A stretch of DNA of 64,000 nucleotides from an uncultured Alistipes sp. (lineage in GTDB: Bacteria > Bacteroidota > Bacteroidia > Bacteroidales > Rikenellaceae): positions 1 to 64,000 of the forward strand of contig CALUKI010000010.1 in NCBI GenBank assembly GCA_944321175.1, read 5' to 3'. This document shows positions 16,798 through 26,900 of the stretch, piece after piece. Under the pieces are notes generated by a model, which made no database searches, was not told the origin of the DNA, and worked only from the letters and a program-made list of their open reading frames with translations. Numbering within the stretch: position 1 is the first letter of the stretch; every line of letters starts with the position of its first letter. A program made the translations under genes and the position numbers.

Positions 16798-18435
16798 CTA
16801 CAACAGCATGTCCATCTGCGGAAGCGGTTTCTCGATATTGTTCGGATCGCCGGCGATACGCGACACACATTTGACATTCGGATAGCCGAACCATTTGCCA
16901 TTCACCTGATAAGCCGAGCAGCAAATCTGACGGACTACAAACTCCTTGGTGGGATTCTCAAGGACAACCGTAAATTCGATGACCCGTTGGGAGGTGTCAA
17001 ACGCCTGATTGTAAGAAATGGTCTCATTGCTCAACGGGATCGTTTCGGTTTTCAACTCGAAAGCGGGCACCGGTTTGAATTCATCACCATCCTTGTATTC
17101 GATGCGCCAATACTTCGCGCCGAAACTGCCGGGATTGTAGGTATAGACCATCCGGAGTTGCGTACCCTCCTCGAATTCGTTGCCTCCGGTGGTTTCGAAC
17201 TGCCAGTAATCGCCCGCCCAAGGCCCGCTCATGACCGGCTGACCGCCATTCGAAACATTCAGGATATTCAGACCGGCCGCATCGCCCGGCCAGGCCCGCT
17301 TGTCGACCTGCACATAGCTCAATTTGCCCGAACCCTCTTCGTTGGCAAGGAAATAGCCCCGTTCGCCGGGTTCATTGCTGTAGCGATAGACGCCGGGTTC
17401 ATCCTGTCCCGTCCATGTTCTGCAGCCGCCGTCCGCCACTGTCCGTTCAGGGCTGAAATACCACTTTGAAAGTACCGTATGCGGCACCTCCTCGTCTTCA
17501 CCGGCCGGTTTCTCGAAGTATGACAGGTCGGTGACGGTATAGGGATGTTCGCAGGCTTCATGTGCCGCCGTCTGACAGACAAGAGCCGTTGTCTCCGAGA
17601 TTGTAGAGGGCCGATAGGGATTTCCGACAACACTCTGTCCCATGATCTGCTCGAACCACAGGCAGCCAACCGTATAACGGCCGGTCGTGTAGTTGAGGTG
17701 CCAGCCGTCACGGGTCATATTGTCGCCGATATAGGAAGTCCGGGCATTCTGAACCGCATCCATGCTGTTCATCACCAGACTGAACTCCGGATGAGCCGCA
17801 ACGGCCTCCTTCGTTGCGGTGCATATCATCTCGTACATTTTCGCCTGATCGAAGCCGTAATAACTGAATTTGGTGCCGAGATAGCCCTCTTTCGCAGCCC
17901 AAGGAGCATGATATACGAGTCGGGCTTCGGGGCATTTGTTCCGGACATATTCCAGCAAATTCGTAAGATCGGGCTCCATCGAATGGGTCGTACCGTTGTA
18001 GGTCGTATCGTAGAAACCATGATAGCCGGCCCCCTCCTGAACGGAGATGAATGTCCAGTCCTCATCGGCCAATGCCGTCGAAAGCTTTACGGACGAGGTT
18101 GTTTTCATCACGCCATCTACAATCTTGCGATAGCTGTATGCCGCCGCATCGGATGCCGCATTCGCGGTGTGTGTCGCGAGCGGGCTTCCGCCGATGTACA
18201 TATTGCCGATAATGACTTTTTGACCGACAGCCTCGAACAGTCCATAGAGTTCCTGTTCGACGGCGTCTGCCGAGAAACTGTTGCCGATGGCAAGGATCTT
18301 GACGGTTTCGGGAAGTGGTTCGGGCGGTTCGGGTGCAGGATCCGCATTGTCTTCCGCCTTGGCGCAATTTACAAAAATCAACACGATGGACAGCAAACAG
18401 TACATCGAGCCCAATCTTTTCATCAGGTTTTTCAT
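16798..18435 (-). CDS. DUF4886 SGNH-hydrolase-like lipoprotein with C-terminal beta region
   Basis: The 545-residue protein starts MKNLMKRLGSMYC and has a hydrophobic signal ending FVNC, an imperfect lipobox. Residues about 40-290 form a DUF4886 domain with the SGNH-like block KILAIGNSFSADAVEQELYG (nucleophile Ser in GNSFS), FISVQEGAG and the late catalytic pair in DGWHLN. The C-terminal 230 residues look like a carbohydrate-binding or beta-sandwich module (YWRIEYKDGD, FVVRQICCSAYQVNGKW). Such proteins are often found with glycan-degradation genes in gut Bacteroidetes. None are adjacent here, so the substrate is unknown. Confidence 0.8.
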   Translation of the reverse strand: MKNLMKRLGSMYCLLSIVLIFVNCAKAEDNADPAPEPPEPLPETVKILAIGNSFSADAVEQELYGLFEAVGQKVIIGNMYIGGSPLATHTANAASDAAAYSYRKIVDGVMKTTSSVKLSTALADEDWTFISVQEGAGYHGFYDTTYNGTTHSMEPDLTNLLEYVRNKCPEARLVYHAPWAAKEGYLGTKFSYYGFDQAKMYEMICTATKEAVAAHPEFSLVMNSMDAVQNARTSYIGDNMTRDGWHLNYTTGRYTVGCLWFEQIMGQSVVGNPYRPSTISETTALVCQTAAHEACEHPYTVTDLSYFEKPAGEDEEVPHTVLSKWYFSPERTVADGGCRTWTGQDEPGVYRYSNEPGERGYFLANEEGSGKLSYVQVDKRAWPGDAAGLNILNVSNGGQPVMSGPWAGDYWQFETTGGNEFEEGTQLRMVYTYNPGSFGAKYWRIEYKDGDEFKPVPAFELKTETIPLSNETISYNQAFDTSQRVIEFTVVLENPTKEFVVRQICCSAYQVNGKWFGYPNVKCVSRIAGDPNNIEKPLPQMDMLL

Positions 18436-18733
18436 CCGGGTAGTTTTTAAGTTTGACATTTGTTTAACCTATTGTTGTCCAGTCTCATCCACGCTGCCTC
18501 CCCTCTCTCGAAATCTCATATCCACTGACGGATGCAACAGAAACAATATTCAGAACACGGGCGACAATAAACACAGGTATTGGGGATTAACTCTCCCTGT
18601 TCCGACATATCATCGCGCGCAACCGCGCAACAATTTATGTATAAAAATTGGAAAATACAAATAACGAGCGGTTTTTTGTATGAAAATCAGCGCCTTTTTT
18701 AAGCAATATATAACGAAATTCGACGTTTTTTAG
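18436..18733. other. divergent intergenic region
   Basis: This AT-rich region separates the DUF4886 gene (minus) from the M23 peptidase gene (plus). No complete minus-strand promoter match was found. No gene or RNA is apparent. Confidence 0.5.
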
Positions 18734-18741
18734 TAACTTTG
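18734..18741 (+). promoter_or_regulatory. -7 box close to the M23 peptidase start
   Basis: TAACTTTG matches TAnnTTTG and ends 7 bases before the ATG at 18749. Transcription would start about 4 bases upstream of the start codon, leaving almost no leader. Confidence 0.5.
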
Positions 18742-18748
18742 TAAGGTT

Positions 18749-20023
18749 ATGAGACACCTGATGCTATGGGCGGCGTTGAGCGTCGCAGGAATCGCTGGAG
18801 GATGCTGGAACAATACTCCTGCGGCGGATGACGAAATTCCGGAAGAAGTTGCCGAAGAAAATCTGCTCTACGGCATTCCGATCGACAATTACCGGCTTGA
18901 ACAGAATGAAATAGTCTCCGGAGAGACGATGGGCGGCATCCTCGGCCGTTACGGCGTAAGCGCCGTGACGGTCGATCGGCTCGACCGTGCCGCCAGGGAT
19001 ATTTTTCCGTTGGGCGGCATCCGCGCCGGAAATCCCTATACGGCCTTCATTCATGAAGATTCGCTCAATTCGCCGCACCTCGACTATCTGGTCTATGAAC
19101 GCAACGCCACCGAATATGTGGTCTTTGCGCTGCACAATCCCGACTCGGTAAGCGTAACATTGGGCGAAAAACCCGTAACGCTGCGCCGCCGGAAGAAACA
19201 GGCGACCATCGACAGTTCCCTGTGGGGTGCGGTCATGCGCGAAGAGATGCCCTATGCGTTGGCATCGGAACTGGAGGACATCTATCAGTGGAGCATCGAC
19301 TTTTTCGGCATCCAGAAGGGCGACTCCTTCACGGTCGTATATGACGAACGGCTCATCGACACGACGGTTGTCGGCATCGGCCGCGTCTGGGGCGCCAAAT
19401 TCACCCATGCCGGCAAGGATTACTACGCCATCCCCTTCCGGCAGAACGGCCGCATCCAATATTGGGATCAGGAGGGTGGAAGCCTGCGCAAACAGCTGCT
19501 CAAGGCACCGTTGAAATACTCCCGAATCAGTTCCCGATTCTCCAACGCACGGCTGCATCCGATCTACAAGGTTTACCGTGCCCATCACGGTGTGGATTAC
19601 GCCGCACCGAAAGGTACGCCGGTCCGGGCCGTCGCGGACGGGGTCGTCATCTTCAAAGGTTGGGGCGGAGGTGGCGGCAATACGCTCAAGATCAAGCACC
19701 CTGGCAACCTGATGACGGGATACCTCCATCTGAGCCGCTTTGCCAAGGGCATAGCTCAGGGGACAAGGGTCGTACAGGGACAGCTGATCGGCTATGTCGG
19801 CAGCACGGGGGCATCGACGGGCCCGCATCTCGATTTCCGGCTCTGGCGCAACGGCAAGCCGATCGATCCGCTCAAGGCGCCGTCGGAACCCGCCGAACCG
19901 ATTGCGGAAAAGAACCGCGCCGCTTTCGAATATGTTCGCGAACGCATCATGGCCGAACTGAACGGGGAGATAGCCGATTCGCTCCGGATCACGCAACTCG
20001 ACTCCATCCGTATCGGCCGGTAA
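18749..20023 (+). CDS. M23 (LytM-type) peptidase lipoprotein
   Basis: The 424-residue protein should be an envelope peptidoglycan endopeptidase or amidase activator. It has a lipoprotein signal with Cys19 (GIAGGCWNN), a LysM/OapA-like segment (about residues 50-110), a linker domain, and a C-terminal M23 domain with HHGVDYAAPKGTPVRAVADG (His279, Asp283) and GYLHLS. The second zinc motif, normally HxH, reads GPHLDF with Asp362 in place of the metal-binding His. Catalysis may therefore be changed. No conserved partner lies beside it; ispD follows after 162 bases. Confidence 0.88.
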   Translation: MRHLMLWAALSVAGIAGGCWNNTPAADDEIPEEVAEENLLYGIPIDNYRLEQNEIVSGETMGGILGRYGVSAVTVDRLDRAARDIFPLGGIRAGNPYTAFIHEDSLNSPHLDYLVYERNATEYVVFALHNPDSVSVTLGEKPVTLRRRKKQATIDSSLWGAVMREEMPYALASELEDIYQWSIDFFGIQKGDSFTVVYDERLIDTTVVGIGRVWGAKFTHAGKDYYAIPFRQNGRIQYWDQEGGSLRKQLLKAPLKYSRISSRFSNARLHPIYKVYRAHHGVDYAAPKGTPVRAVADGVVIFKGWGGGGGNTLKIKHPGNLMTGYLHLSRFAKGIAQGTRVVQGQLIGYVGSTGASTGPHLDFRLWRNGKPIDPLKAPSEPAEPIAEKNRAAFEYVRERIMAELNGEIADSLRITQLDSIRIGR

Positions 20024-20185
20024 ACAGGCCGGACACCTCGGAAGAGAACAGGAGAGGCTGCCGGACTACAGCATCGACAGGTTGCGGCAATAATCCGTGT
20101 TGCAGGCTGCAAAAGCGTTTTCGCTCAAGGCGCGACCCGAACCGGAATCCGCCCGATTCGGGAGTTGCGGCGGCAACAGGTTTGA

Positions 20186-20899
20186 ATGGATAAAAACAAC
20201 ATGGAACAGCAGACAATACATACCGGTGTAGTCATCGTGGCAGGAGGCACCGGTTCCCGCATGGGCGGCAATCTGCCCAAACAATTCATGCTGCTCGACG
20301 GGCAGCCCATTCTGGCACGCACGATCAACAATTTCGCCGAAGCATTGCCCGCAGCGGAGATCGTCGTCGTACTGCCGGCCGACTACATTGATTTCTGGAA
20401 CGACTACGCCCGCCGCTTTACGGTCGCGGCACACCGCACGGCAGCAGGCGGCACCGAACGGTTCCACTCCGTAGCCAACGGGATCGCGGCACTCTCCCCC
20501 GCGTGCGAACTGATCGCCATACAGGATGGGGTACGGCCGCTGGCTACCCATGAATGCATCCGTCGGATCGTACGGTGCGCAGCGGAAAAAGGATCGGCCG
20601 TTCCGGTCGTCCGCGCCGTGGATTCATTCCGCGAGGTCGCGCCCGACGGGACTTCGCATCCGCTCGACCGTTCGGTTCTGCGAATCGTACAGACGCCGCA
20701 GGTATTCCGCGCCGATCTTCTGCGCCGGGCATACAAGCGGCCCTACAATCCGGATTTTACCGATGACGCAACGGTCGTCGAGGCTTCGGGCGCAGCGGTC
20801 GAACTGGTCGAGGGCGAAGCGCTGAATCTGAAGATTACCACACACGACGACCTCGCGATGGCCGAGGCGTTGCTCGCCCGCCGGAAGGAAACGGCATGA
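20186..20899 (+). CDS. ispD: 2-C-methyl-D-erythritol 4-phosphate cytidylyltransferase
   Basis: IspD couples CTP to methylerythritol phosphate in the MEP pathway, one step before IspE, also in this window. The 237-residue protein has the nucleotidyltransferase loop VVIVAGGTGSRMGGNLPKQF, AIQDGVRPLA, and the family segment TPQVFRADLLRRAY with a terminal NLKITTHDDLAMAEALL. An in-frame ATG five codons later (MEQQTIH) is an equally possible start. The stop overlaps the start of the next gene by 4 bases, which indicates coupled translation. Confidence 0.95.
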   Translation: MDKNNMEQQTIHTGVVIVAGGTGSRMGGNLPKQFMLLDGQPILARTINNFAEALPAAEIVVVLPADYIDFWNDYARRFTVAAHRTAAGGTERFHSVANGIAALSPACELIAIQDGVRPLATHECIRRIVRCAAEKGSAVPVVRAVDSFREVAPDGTSHPLDRSVLRIVQTPQVFRADLLRRAYKRPYNPDFTDDATVVEASGAAVELVEGEALNLKITTHDDLAMAEALLARRKETA

Positions 20900-21438
20900 A
20901 ACGGGTTTTCAAATATCGCTTCAGTCGCAGGACGCTCCTGCTGAGTGCGCTGTATCTGGCCGTACTGGCTCTCATTGGCGCAGGGTTGCACCGTCTTTAC
21001 ATCGGCGGCTATCTTTCGGCGTGGTTTCTTTCGCTGGTCGGTGCGCTCGTCGTGCTGATGGCCCTGTCGATTCCCCGTAAAATCGTGGTAAAACCGGCAA
21101 CGGTGGAGATTCTCTGCCTGCTTGACATGACCGAAATCCCCCGTATCGAAATCGCCTCCGCAGGGCGTGTAGAGCCGCGTCAGATGCGGTGGGTCGTTCC
21201 CCTGCTGGGAAGTTACGGCTTTTTCGGATACTACGGCTACTATTTCGACCTGAAGAGTTTCGAAAAGGTGATCGTCTATGCTTCGGAGTGGAAGAATCTG
21301 GTAGAGATCGTCGATATTTACGAACAACGCTATTACGTCTCGTGCGCGGATGCCGATGAATTGGTTGCACTGCTCCGACCGGAAACGGCCGACGGGTCCG
21401 AAGCAGAGCGGCCGGAAAGGTCGGCGGACGACGCCTGA
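20896..21438 (+). CDS. membrane protein with bacterial PH-like domain
   Basis: The 180-residue protein has two N-terminal transmembrane helices (about residues 14-32 and 38-58). The soluble domain resembles the bacterial pleckstrin-homology family: VEILCLLDMTEIPRIEIASA, then a strand-rich GSYGFFGYYGYYFD and KSFEKVIVYASEWKNLVEI. This layout (two helices, then PH) is common in Bacteroidetes proteins of unknown role. It overlaps ispD by 4 bases and is probably co-expressed, but no link to isoprenoid synthesis is known. The tail is acidic and low-complexity. Confidence 0.65.
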   Translation: MKRVFKYRFSRRTLLLSALYLAVLALIGAGLHRLYIGGYLSAWFLSLVGALVVLMALSIPRKIVVKPATVEILCLLDMTEIPRIEIASAGRVEPRQMRWVVPLLGSYGFFGYYGYYFDLKSFEKVIVYASEWKNLVEIVDIYEQRYYVSCADADELVALLRPETADGSEAERPERSADDA

Positions 21439-21641
21439 CACGGATGCCGCGCGGCAAGGAGTCACGCCCAAAGTAACGGGAGCCGTTCCACACCGCAGTG
21501 ATTCCGTTCGACCCTCCCCTCTTCCTGTCTGCCCGATACCGGCTTTTCGGAATCGTTCTGCCCTTCTCCGGATTCGGCTCTGCTCCTTTTGCGCCGCATT
21601 CGGGCCGGACCATCCCTGTCATACGGAAGGCTGACGGGTCG

Positions 21642-22793
21642 TCACTCCAGCCCCAATAAGGTCATCAGCCGATTGGCCAGTTCGGTATTCTCCATGACGC
21701 CGTTTATCCGCTCGGCGCCTGTACCGTAGAGATAGACGGGCAGCATCACGGCCGTATGGCTTGTGGAGCCGAAAACGGTCAACACCCCCGATTCGGCCTT
21801 CGAAAAATCCGCATCGCCGCTGGGAAGCGTCAGGCCGCCCGTTTCGTGGTCGGAGGTCACGACAAGCAGTGTCCCCGGATGGGCATCGACAAAATCCATC
21901 GCCGCACGCACGGCTCGGTTGAAATCGCGCATCTCGGCGACAATCGCCTCCGCATCGTTGTCGTGCGACACATAATCGATCATCGAGCCTTCGACCATCA
22001 ACATGAAACCGCTGTTGCGGGCTTCCGCATTGTTCGAGAGGATCTCCAGCGCCTTGTCCACCGCTTCGGGGAGGTAATTGCCGCGCCCCTTGTGCGCATA
22101 AGGCAGATGCTTGGAGGCAAAAAGCCCCACCACGCGCCCCGACCGGATCGTATCGGCCTGCGACAGGGAGTCGATTACCCGATAGCCCTTTTCCCGAAGA
22201 CGTTCGACAGGGGTCCTGCCATCCTCGCGCACCGATGAGAAATAGCGCCGGCCGCCGCCGAACGCCACATCGATACCGCTTGCAACGAACTGGTCGGCAA
22301 TCGGTTCGAGGGTTCGCCGATAGATCTGGTGGCCGTAAAAGGCTCCGGGTGTTGCATGGTTGATGTAACAGGTCGTCACGATCCCCGTCGTCATTCCGCG
22401 CCGCACGGCCTTCTCCATCATCGACTCGACAGCCGTACTGTCGGGCAGAACACCCAACATGTCGTTGTTCGTCTTGTGTCCGGTAGCCAGCGCCGTACCG
22501 GCCGCACCGGAATCGGTTACGCGGTTGTTGGCCGAATAGCTGCGGATCAGAGCGATATTCTCCGCACGATCGAAAGCGACACGGTTTTCATACCCTTCCG
22601 AGATCTGCAGCAACGAAACATGCGCCAGCCCCATGCCGTCGCCGATCATATAGATCAGGCTGCGGACCGAATCGCATGCTGCGGCACGCTCCTGCATTCG
22701 GAGCCTGGCCTTCCGTTCGGAACGCCGGGCACCAACCGGCTGCACACATACGAGCAGCAGCAACAGCCAGAACCATTGTTTCATCTTCATCAT
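21642..22793 (-). CDS. alkaline phosphatase (PhoA family), exported
   Basis: A zinc/magnesium phosphomonoesterase of the periplasm or envelope. From the ATG at 22793 the protein is 383 residues with a signal peptide (WFWLLLLLVCVQPVGA). Active-site features are IYMIGDGMGLAHVS (Asp52), the nucleophile in TDSGAAGTALATG (Ser95), DYVSHDNDAEA and VTSDHETGGLTL. The longer upstream frame runs through the promoter and is rejected. It lies alone with a strong promoter of its own. No PhoB-type box was recognised, so phosphate control cannot be claimed. Confidence 0.93.
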   Translation of the reverse strand: MMKMKQWFWLLLLLVCVQPVGARRSERKARLRMQERAAACDSVRSLIYMIGDGMGLAHVSLLQISEGYENRVAFDRAENIALIRSYSANNRVTDSGAAGTALATGHKTNNDMLGVLPDSTAVESMMEKAVRRGMTTGIVTTCYINHATPGAFYGHQIYRRTLEPIADQFVASGIDVAFGGGRRYFSSVREDGRTPVERLREKGYRVIDSLSQADTIRSGRVVGLFASKHLPYAHKGRGNYLPEAVDKALEILSNNAEARNSGFMLMVEGSMIDYVSHDNDAEAIVAEMRDFNRAVRAAMDFVDAHPGTLLVVTSDHETGGLTLPSGDADFSKAESGVLTVFGSTSHTAVMLPVYLYGTGAERINGVMENTELANRLMTLLGLE

Positions 22794-22813
22794 TGTATCG
22801 GATTCTTTCCGCA

Positions 22814-22844
22814 CAAAAGTAGGGATATTCGCAAAGATGTGCAA
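22814..22844 (-). promoter_or_regulatory. promoter of the alkaline phosphatase gene
   Basis: On the minus strand TTG (22844-22842), 20 bases, then TACTTTTG (22821-22814). Start expected near 22810, about 17 bases before the ATG. Confidence 0.7.
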
Positions 22845-22879
22845 TTTTTTCACTACTTTTACCGAAAATCAGCAACGGA

Positions 22880-23542
22880 ATGGAAGTTAAAATCGCTGCA
22901 GACTGGTACGCGCTGCTGGCTCCGGAGTTCGAAAAGCCCTATTTTGCACAACTGGCGGAGTTTGTCCGCCACGAATACGCCACACAACGGATCTATCCGC
23001 GTGGCGGCAACATCTTCCGCGCCTTCGACAAATGCCCGTTCGAGAAGCTCAAGGTCGTTATCATCGGACAGGATCCCTATCACGAAGAGGGACAGGCCAA
23101 CGGACTCTGTTTTTCGGTGGGAGACGGAGTGCGTTTTCCGCCGTCGCTGCAGAACATCTTCCAGGAGATCTCGGACGATATCGGCACTCCCGTACCCGCG
23201 TCGGGGAATCTCGACCGCTGGGCCGAACAGGGGGTGCTGCTGCTGAATGCCGTGCTGACCGTCCGCGCACATCAGGCGGCATCGCATGCAGGGCGCGGTT
23301 GGGAGACCTTTACGGATGCTGTCGTGCGCGCCATTGCAGAGCGGAAAGAGGGTATCGTCTATATGCTGTGGGGCAATTACGCCCAACGGAAAGGCGCCAT
23401 TGCCGATCCGCACCGCAACTGCATCCTGAAAGCCGTCCATCCCTCACCGTTATCCGTGTACCGGGGATTCTTCGGCTGCAAGCACTTCTCCCGCGCCAAC
23501 GAGTATCTTATCAGTCGGGGAAAGGAGCCGATTGTCTGGTAA
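22880..23542 (+). CDS. ung: uracil-DNA glycosylase
   Basis: Ung removes uracil from DNA to start base-excision repair. The 220-residue family-1 enzyme shows the water-activating loop VVIIGQDPYHEEGQANGLCFSV (Asp65, His68), then LLLNAVLTVR, and the minor-groove loop HPSPLSVYRGFFGCKHFSRAN with catalytic His187. Length and motifs are normal. It is divergent from the alkaline phosphatase gene across a promoter region of about 85 bases and convergent with the efflux operon, from which a long hairpin separates it. Confidence 0.97.
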   Translation: MEVKIAADWYALLAPEFEKPYFAQLAEFVRHEYATQRIYPRGGNIFRAFDKCPFEKLKVVIIGQDPYHEEGQANGLCFSVGDGVRFPPSLQNIFQEISDDIGTPVPASGNLDRWAEQGVLLLNAVLTVRAHQAASHAGRGWETFTDAVVRAIAERKEGIVYMLWGNYAQRKGAIADPHRNCILKAVHPSPLSVYRGFFGCKHFSRANEYLISRGKEPIVW

Positions 23543-23570
23543 CAGTCCGCCGAAGCGTTCCGAAGAGACA

Positions 23571-23616
23571 GGATGCCGGACGCCGGAGCACCGAAGTTTT
23601 CCGGCGTCCGGCATCC
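23571..23616. terminator. 17-bp perfect hairpin between ung and the efflux operon
   Basis: GGATGCCGGACGCCGGA (23571-23587) pairs perfectly with 23600-23616 across a 12-base loop. It lies between convergent genes. There is no T-run on either side, so it is either a U-independent terminator or an mRNA 3'-end stabiliser. Confidence 0.55.
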
Positions 23617-23638
23617 ACTCCGCCTTGCGGGATCCCGC

Positions 23639-23932
23639 CTACATCGCCTGCTCGATGTCCCAGACAAAAGCACGCAGGCCCTGCATTTTCGTCGCGGCAT
23701 CAAGGCGCTGCAGCGCGTCGAGCAGCGGCCCGACCTTTTCATCCCCGACGACCGCCAGAACCGACGAATTCATCGATGGCCAGGCGTGCGTACCGTAATG
23801 CGGTTCTCCATCGACGGATCCGCGGCCTACGGTGAGTTCCCACTTCGTAAAACCGCGTATCCCCTGTCGGTCAAGAATCTCCTGCACGGGATCGGTCAGT
23901 GCCTGATTGTAAGAGAGAAATAGGGCTTTCAT
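23639..23932 (-). CDS. small GlnB/PII-like protein at the end of the efflux operon
   Basis: The 97-residue protein begins MKALFLSYNQALTDPVQEIL. It has the alternating beta/alpha pattern of a PII-like (ferredoxin-like trimeric) fold, with the conserved stretch RGSVDGEPHYGTHAWPSMNS and a C-terminal GLRAFVWDIEQ. Similar small proteins sit after RND efflux genes in other Bacteroidetes, in my recollection. It ends the run TetR - TolC - adaptor - RND pump, 19 bases after the pump gene. A sensing or regulatory role for pump activity is inference. The upstream in-frame ATG at 23944 would add only four residues. Confidence 0.6.
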   Translation of the reverse strand: MKALFLSYNQALTDPVQEILDRQGIRGFTKWELTVGRGSVDGEPHYGTHAWPSMNSSVLAVVGDEKVGPLLDALQRLDAATKMQGLRAFVWDIEQAM

Positions 23933-23951
23933 ATCAACATACACTGTTAAG

Positions 23952-26900
23952 TTACACCAACGGTTCGGCCTGTCCGGGCAGCGTCTTGCGGATACGGCGG
24001 TTCACGAATACGGAGTAGAGGACCGGCACGACAAGCAACGTCAGCAATGTCGAGAAGGTCAGGCCGCCGATGACGGCAATACCCATCGGCTGCCATGTTT
24101 CGGAACCTTCACCGGTACCCAATGCCAACGGCAGCATACCGAGAATCGTCGTGAACGAGGTCATCAGCACAGGCCGCAGACGGCTCTTTCCGCCGGCTAC
24201 CACCGCATCGAAGAGACTCGCGCCGCGTTCGACGAGCAGGTTCGTATAATCGACCAGTACGATACCGTTCTTCGTAACGATGCCCACCAGCATGATGGCG
24301 CCGATCAGCGCGATGAGCGACAAGGGGGTTCCCGTCCCCCACAAGGCCAGAAAGACGCCTGTAAACGCCAACGGGATGGTAAACATGATCAGGAAGGGGT
24401 AGACCAGCGACTCGAACTGTGTCGCCATGACGATATAGACCAGAATGACGATCAACGCCAGCAACGTCAGCAGGTCGCCGAAGGCGTCGCCCTGATCTTC
24501 GACCGTACCGCCGAGTTCGAGATCGACACCCGCCGGCACGGCGTAATCGCGCAACAGGCCGTTGATGGCCGTCACCACCTCGCCCAACGCCACACCGGCG
24601 CCCAGCGACGCCTCGACATAGATGACACGCTGGCGGTTTTCACGTTCGATCGAGGGCGCCGCAAACTCTTCGCGCACCTCGCCGACCTCCTTCAACTTCA
24701 CGGGCCGTCCGTCCGAACCGTACAGCACAATCTCCTCCACATCCTCAAGGCGTGTACGGTACGGCTCGCCGTAACGCACCACGATGTCGTATTCGTCGCC
24801 GTCCTCACGGTATTTCGAGGCGTCCAGCCCGTTGATGCGGTTGCGGACAGCCTGAGAAGCCGTTGCCGACGTCAATCCGTAATAGGCAAGCCGGTCACGG
24901 TCGAAGACGACGTTGTACTCCGGGCGCAGGTCGTCGCGCGACAGGTTGGCGTCGCGTATTCCGGGAATCCGTGCGATCCGGTCTTTCAGGTCGTTCGCCA
25001 CATCGTTGGTAACATTCATGTCGTAACCATAGACCTTGATCTTGACATTCGACGAACCGCCCATCGATCCGGTGCCGCCGGGAGAGACCGTGTACTCCTC
25101 GATCTCCGGAATCCGGTCGAGATCCTTGCGCAGCAGGTCGGAGATGACGTAGATAGACCGTTCACGCTCGCTCGACCGGGGCAGGCGCAGGTTGTAGTTG
25201 ATGATGTGCGAACCGGTGGTCTGCATCGCCGAAAAGGCATTGTCGGCGGAACTTGCTCCGGCCGATGCCGAGACGAGAATCACTTCGGGATATTTTTCAT
25301 AGAGGATGCTGTCGATCCGGCGGGCGACACGCGCCGTATATTCGACGCTCACGTTCTGCGGCAATTTGACCACAGCTTCGATACGGCCGTTGTCCGAAGG
25401 CGGAAAGAATTCGGTCGGCACCTGCGTCAGCAGGAACAGCGATGCGACAAACAGCGCACCGACCGTGCCCAACGTCCAGCGGCGGTGAGCCAGCACGCCG
25501 CGCAACGCCCTGGCATAGGCGTTGTCGAGCCATGCAAGCGCCCGATCGATGGGTTTATAGACGATTCCGATCCCCTTGTAGTCGTGGATGCCGCCCTCCT
25601 TGTGGAGAATGTAGGCCGACAGCATCGGCGTCAGCGAAATGGCCGCCGCCGTCGAGACGCTCACCACGATCGAAACGATCCATCCCAGTTCACGGAACAT
25701 GATGCCGGCAAATCCCGAAATCATCGTCAGGGGCAGGAAAACCGCAACGGTAACCAGCGTCGTGGCGATGACCGACAGCCACACCTCGTTGGTGGCGTAA
25801 ATGGCCGCCTCCTTGGGTTTCGATCCCCGCTCGATATGGGTCGTGATGTTTTCGAGCACCACGATGGCATCGTCCACAACCATGCCGATGGCGATCGACA
25901 GCGACGACAGCGAAATGATGTTCAGGGTCGAACCGACGGCATAGAGGTAGATGAACGAACAGATCAGCGATACGGGTATCGTCAGACAGATGATGAAGGT
26001 TGCACGCCACCGCCCCAGGAAGACCATCACCACAAGAACGACGAAGATGAAGGCATAGAGAATGGTCTCCGACAGGGAGTTGATGGCGTCCGTAATCTCC
26101 TGCGAGCCTTCGAAGATCAGCTCGATATCGACATCCGAGGGCAGGGACTCCTCGATGGCCGGCAGGCGTTTCTGAATTTCGTGGACAATGTCCACGGTAT
26201 TCGCACCCGACTGTTTCTGGATGATGACGCGCACGCCCCGCTGGCCGTTCACCCGTTCATCCATCGTGGCCTTTTCGAGCGTATCGCGGATCTCGGCCAC
26301 GTCGCACAACAGCACCTTGCGGCCGCCTGCATTGGCCAGCACGACCTTGCCGAGCTGCATGCCGGCGTCGGTAAATTCACCGTCGGCCTTCAGGTTATAG
26401 GTGTTGTTCCCGATGTCGATCGTACCGCTGGGGACATTGACGTTCTCTGCGGCGACAATGCTCCCGATCTGCTCGATGCTCAAGCCGTAGGCCTCGATTT
26501 TCCGGGGATCGACATTGACCTGCACCTCCCGTTCCGGAGCTCCGGTTACCGATACGGCACCCACGCCGTCAACGCGGTTGAGCACATTGACGAGTTTGTC
26601 GTCGAGAATCTTGTCAAGGGCCGGATAGCTCTCGTCGGCCGTAATGGCCAGCATCATCACCGGCATCATCGACGACGAGAACTTGAAGATGGTGGGATAA
26701 TCCACCTCGTCGGGCAGGAGCGACTGCGTGCGGCTCACGGCATCGCGGATATCGTTCGCCGCCTCGGTCAGGTCGGAACCGTACTCGAATTCGAGCGTGA
26801 TCATCGAGAAGTTGTCCGACGACTTGGAGGTCATCTTCTTGAGGTTCTCGACCGTGTTGAGGTTGTCCTCCAGCACGCGGGTAACGTTGGTCTCGATATC

